From positions 62,001-126,000 of the forward strand of contig CARTDA010000006.1 of the NCBI GenBank assembly GCA_949066965.1: 64,000 nucleotides of DNA, written 5' to 3'. How positions within the stretch are numbered: position 1 is the first letter of the stretch; each line of letters starts with the position of its first letter. The notes below the pieces were generated by a model, which was not told the origin of the DNA, ran no database searches, and saw only the letters and a list, made by a program, of their open reading frames with translations. Both the position numbers and the translations under genes were made by a program. The DNA comes from COE1 sp949066965 (GTDB taxonomy: Bacteria; Bacillota; Clostridia; Lachnospirales; Lachnospiraceae). Positions 61,409-64,000 of this stretch are shown here, in pieces.

Positions 61409-62623
61409 TTATTTGATTATTTCCATAATCCGCACACCAAAACTCTCTTCAATAACAACAACTTCGCCTTTTGCAACAAACTTACCATTTACAAGCACGT
61501 CAATCGGCTCGCCGGCAATCTTGTCAAGCTCTATGATGGTACCTGGAGCAAACTCCAGAATATCTGAAATGGATTTGCTGGTTCTGCCCAGCTCTACCGT
61601 TACCTCCAATGGAACATCCCGGATAAGGCTGATGCTCTCTGCACTCACCATAGCCCCCTGTCCCTGTGCAAAATTCTGGAACTGTGCAGGCTGTATATTC
61701 ACATTTGGCATTCCATATCCCATGGGCATTCCCATCTGCGGCATTCCCATCTGTGGCATTCCATAACCACCCTGTGGCATTCCCATCTGTGGCTGCATTC
61801 CCATATCCATACCACCCTGTGGCATTCCCATATCCATTGCCGGAGCTGGCGCAGGCGTTGGGGCAGGTGTAGGTGCAGCCGCCGGAGCGGGTGCGGGTGC
61901 CGATTCTGCTATTGATCCCATCTGCTGTGCCATAAAAGTCTCTGAAACTGACTTTGCAAAATCGAGTGGATATAATTGCATCAACGTGGAATCTACCAGA
62001 TCATCAATCTGCATTCTAAAAGAAACTTTTACAAATCTGTCCTCAAGGAACGGGGATAATTCTCTTGGTTCTTTTGAATGTAAGTCTACAAGGCTTGCCT
62101 CTGGCGGACTGATATCAATGGTCTTGCCAAGCATCGAGGAAAGCGATGTCGACGACGATCCCATCATCTGATTCATCGCCTCGGAAATCGCGCTCAGATG
62201 CAGGTCGCTGAGTTCCCCATCCACATTGGTGCCATCACCACCCATCATCAGGTCTGTGATGACTTTTACATCATGTTCCTTCAACACAAGAATATTTGTA
62301 CCGTTTAATCCGACTGTATATTTAATCTGAATAAATACACAGGGTCTTTCATAATCATCCAAAACATCCTGCCAAGTGCACATTTCTACAACTGGTGTTG
62401 TAATATTTACCTTTCTATTCACAAGTGAAAAAAGTGTGGTGGCAGAGGTTCCCATACTGATATTGGCCACCTCTCCTATCGCATCTTTTTCTATTTCGGT
62501 AAGATCTCCATCAACCGCAGCACTCGATGTCGCTGTCGCAGTATCCGATGCTCCGGAATCTGCCGACAAATCCACTCCGTTCAACAATGCATTGATTTCA
62601 TCCTGAGATAACATGCCATCCAT
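61409..62623 (-). CDS. fliY: flagellar switch protein FliY (CheC-like plus FliN)
   Basis: FliY joins a CheY-P phosphatase to the motor switch. The 404-residue protein begins with an N-terminal CheY-binding helix (LSQDEINALLNG). A CheC/CheX-like domain follows with the paired phosphatase helices EKDAIGEVANISMGTSATTL and AISEAMNQMMGSSSTSLSS. The C-terminal FliN domain is VTVELGRTSKSISDILEFAPGTIIELDK. Between them is an unusual linker of about 70 residues rich in Met, Gly, Pro and Gln (for example GMPQGGYGMPQMGMPQMGMP). It follows fliM by 4 bp. Confidence 0.95.
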   Translation of the reverse strand: MDGMLSQDEINALLNGVDLSADSGASDTATATSSAAVDGDLTEIEKDAIGEVANISMGTSATTLFSLVNRKVNITTPVVEMCTWQDVLDDYERPCVFIQIKYTVGLNGTNILVLKEHDVKVITDLMMGGDGTNVDGELSDLHLSAISEAMNQMMGSSSTSLSSMLGKTIDISPPEASLVDLHSKEPRELSPFLEDRFVKVSFRMQIDDLVDSTLMQLYPLDFAKSVSETFMAQQMGSIAESAPAPAPAAAPTPAPTPAPAPAMDMGMPQGGMDMGMQPQMGMPQGGYGMPQMGMPQMGMPMGYGMPNVNIQPAQFQNFAQGQGAMVSAESISLIRDVPLEVTVELGRTSKSISDILEFAPGTIIELDKIAGEPIDVLVNGKFVAKGEVVVIEESFGVRIMEIIK

Positions 62624-62627
62624 CGTC

Positions 62628-63608
62628 TTATTCCTCCTCCCTGACTACTGATGTTACCCTTACTGCGTATGCCTCTTTGCTTGCGCCCGGCACCGCACTA
62701 AACTTTCTAATATCCCCCACATACACATCCAGCTCATCATCCACTTTTGAATCAAGCCGTATGATATCGCCTACCTGTATATTTACGAAGTCATTAACCG
62801 TTATGACACTCTTTCCAAGCACTGCCTTAACAGGAACATCTACTCTGCGCACCATTGATTCAATGAACTGCTCATAATCTTCCTCATCCATCTTTTGCAG
62901 ACTTGAATACCAGAACTTTGTATTCAGCCTGTCCATGACGGACTCGAGCGTGAAGAACGGAAGACATACATTCATCAAACCTTCCACATCACCAATTTTA
63001 ACATTCATGGTAACCAGCGCCACCATGTCGTTTGGTGAAATAATCTGTGCAAACTGTGGATTCGTCTCTATCCTCTCCAAATATGGATTGACCTCCGCAA
63101 CATTTTTCCATGGTTCCCTGAGAAGCTGCATACAGATGACCATAATCCGTTCTATGATACTCATCTCAATTTCGGTAAAGTCCCTTGCCTTCTCAAGTGA
63201 CTCTCCCCTGCCTCCCAGCATCCTGTCTATAATCGCATATCCCAGCCCGCTTGTCAACTCCATGATGATAGATCCTGGCATCGGTGAAAAATTAACGACT
63301 GTAAGCAGTACCGGATTTGATAAGGCATTGGAAAATTCTGCAAAGGTTACTGTCTCTGAACTTGCCACATTTACCTGTACATTTTTTCTCAGATATACTG
63401 GCAAATTGGTTGACAACAATCTCCCATAATGGTCAAAAATCATGTTCAAAGTCCTCAGATGCTCTTTCGAGAATTTTGCAGGCCGGCTAAAGTCATAATT
63501 CTTGGCTTGCCGCTCGTCCTTCTCCTGCATATCCTCCACATCCAGTTCACCGGAGCTCAACGCTGCCAGCAAACTGTCTATTTCGCTTTGCGATAATACC
63601 TCTCCCAT
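62628..63608 (-). CDS. fliM: flagellar switch protein FliM
   Basis: FliM is the CheY-P-binding component of the motor switch. The 326-residue protein starts with the CheY-binding LSQSEIDSLLAAL. The middle domain has VLLTVVNFSPMPGSIIMELTSGLGYAIIDRMLGG. The C-terminal part is a SpoA-like domain (VPVKAVLGKSVITVNDFVNIQVGDIIRLD). The ATG at 63608 has GGGGGTG 9 bases upstream; GTG at 63620 is also in frame. Gene order fliL-fliM-fliY is standard. Confidence 0.95.
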   Translation of the reverse strand: MGEVLSQSEIDSLLAALSSGELDVEDMQEKDERQAKNYDFSRPAKFSKEHLRTLNMIFDHYGRLLSTNLPVYLRKNVQVNVASSETVTFAEFSNALSNPVLLTVVNFSPMPGSIIMELTSGLGYAIIDRMLGGRGESLEKARDFTEIEMSIIERIMVICMQLLREPWKNVAEVNPYLERIETNPQFAQIISPNDMVALVTMNVKIGDVEGLMNVCLPFFTLESVMDRLNTKFWYSSLQKMDEEDYEQFIESMVRRVDVPVKAVLGKSVITVNDFVNIQVGDIIRLDSKVDDELDVYVGDIRKFSAVPGASKEAYAVRVTSVVREEE

Positions 63609-63716
63609 GTAGTTAATCACCCCCTACATATTAATAATCCTTATTTATCAAATAATTCCCCTTAAATAATACCCATATCCATACGAATAATATTCATTTC
63701 ATAAATAATATTCATT

Positions 63717-64000
63717 TTATGAATATAAGAAGTTAAATGATACACTGTAAATGAACGTTGAATCAAAACGTTCCTGAAGCTTCTCAAGAATTTCTGCCTT
63801 AATTGGCTCAGCATCCGTTCTCGCCTCGTCCACTGTATATTTTGCCATGACAGAGAACACGATATCTTTGATAATACCATCCATATCAGCCATTGTCTCG
63901 GAGTACTTCTTGTAATCGGCATGCTTTGAATCCAGCGAAAGTGACACACTGCCCACTGCGTAATGATCTTCCTCGTCGCCCTCACTCTTCTTTAATGGAA
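63717..64000 (-). CDS. fliL: flagellar basal body protein FliL (5' end outside window)
   Basis: The last 94 or so codons of an open frame run past base 64000. The visible part has HYAVGSVSLSLDSKHADYKKYSE and ends ERFDSTFIYSVSFNFLYS, matching the FliL C-terminal region with its conserved extracytoplasmic fold. It lies 108 bp upstream of fliM. The membrane anchor and start are outside the window, so the exact length is unknown. Confidence 0.85.
   Translation of the reverse strand, partial: PLKKSEGDEEDHYAVGSVSLSLDSKHADYKKYSETMADMDGIIKDIVFSVMAKYTVDEARTDAEPIKAEILEKLQERFDSTFIYSVSFNFLYS

Overview
The window looks like chromosomal DNA of a motile Gram-positive anaerobe of the Firmicutes, most likely a Lachnospiraceae (Roseburia/Agathobacter-like) butyrate-type gut bacterium. 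The grounds are a fla/che operon of the Firmicutes type (FliY, CheC, CheD, FlhF/FlhG, YcgR, FapA-like DUF342), an acetyl/butyryl-CoA CoA-transferase, a CsoR/CopA copper pair, an asnA-type ammonia-dependent asparagine synthetase, strong AGGAGG ribosome binding sites and no outer-membrane genes. The species is an inference; no 16S gene is present.

Layout. (1) 1-8617, minus: a surface/stress-type operon with a large GATase-like membrane protein, an ABC-2 ATPase and permease, a membrane coiled-coil protein, MoxR ATPase, DUF58 and a BatA-like vWA protein that runs off the window. (2) 8722-12744, minus: a small protein with one membrane segment, a CoA-transferase, an esterase and galactokinase. (3) 12887-15247: a plus-strand MshEN-like/CheX-like/receiver fusion, facing a minus-strand peptidoglycan amidase across a shared terminator. 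(4) 15393-20598, minus: biotin synthase under a BirA operator, and a larB-larC(HAD fusion)-MATE cluster. (5) 20799-24405: a c-di-GMP phosphodiesterase-type regulator, a Fic protein lacking its catalytic His, and a PIN toxin/antitoxin pair. (6) 24494-29067: a 1281-residue secreted subtilase and, upstream, a lipoprotein resembling the subtilase's own pro-region. (7) 29205-32273: copA with a built-in CopZ start, and csoR. (8) 32324-39636: an HD-GYP regulator, asnA, surE, a DUF6320-like/acyltransferase pair, bioY with a second BirA operator, tRNA-Ala(CGC), a DUF1622 protein, a MITE-like insertion and an SprA-type metalloprotease. (9) 39649-41587: rpsB-tsf. (10) 41569-64000, minus: the flagellar/chemotaxis operon from fliL (partial) to a YceG-like end gene.

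Several signalling proteins (REC-GGDEF-EAL, REC-HD-GYP, YcgR PilZ, the MshEN-like receiver protein) could all feed cyclic-di-GMP control into the motility operon. Biotin synthesis and uptake are tied by two matching BirA-controlled promoters about 22 kb apart. Three copies of an intergenic hairpin element (3249-3378, 38333-38360, 59582-59665) and one small inverted-repeat element flanked by a direct repeat (38789-38948) are the main repeated or mobile features. No CRISPR array, phage or full-length insertion sequence was seen.
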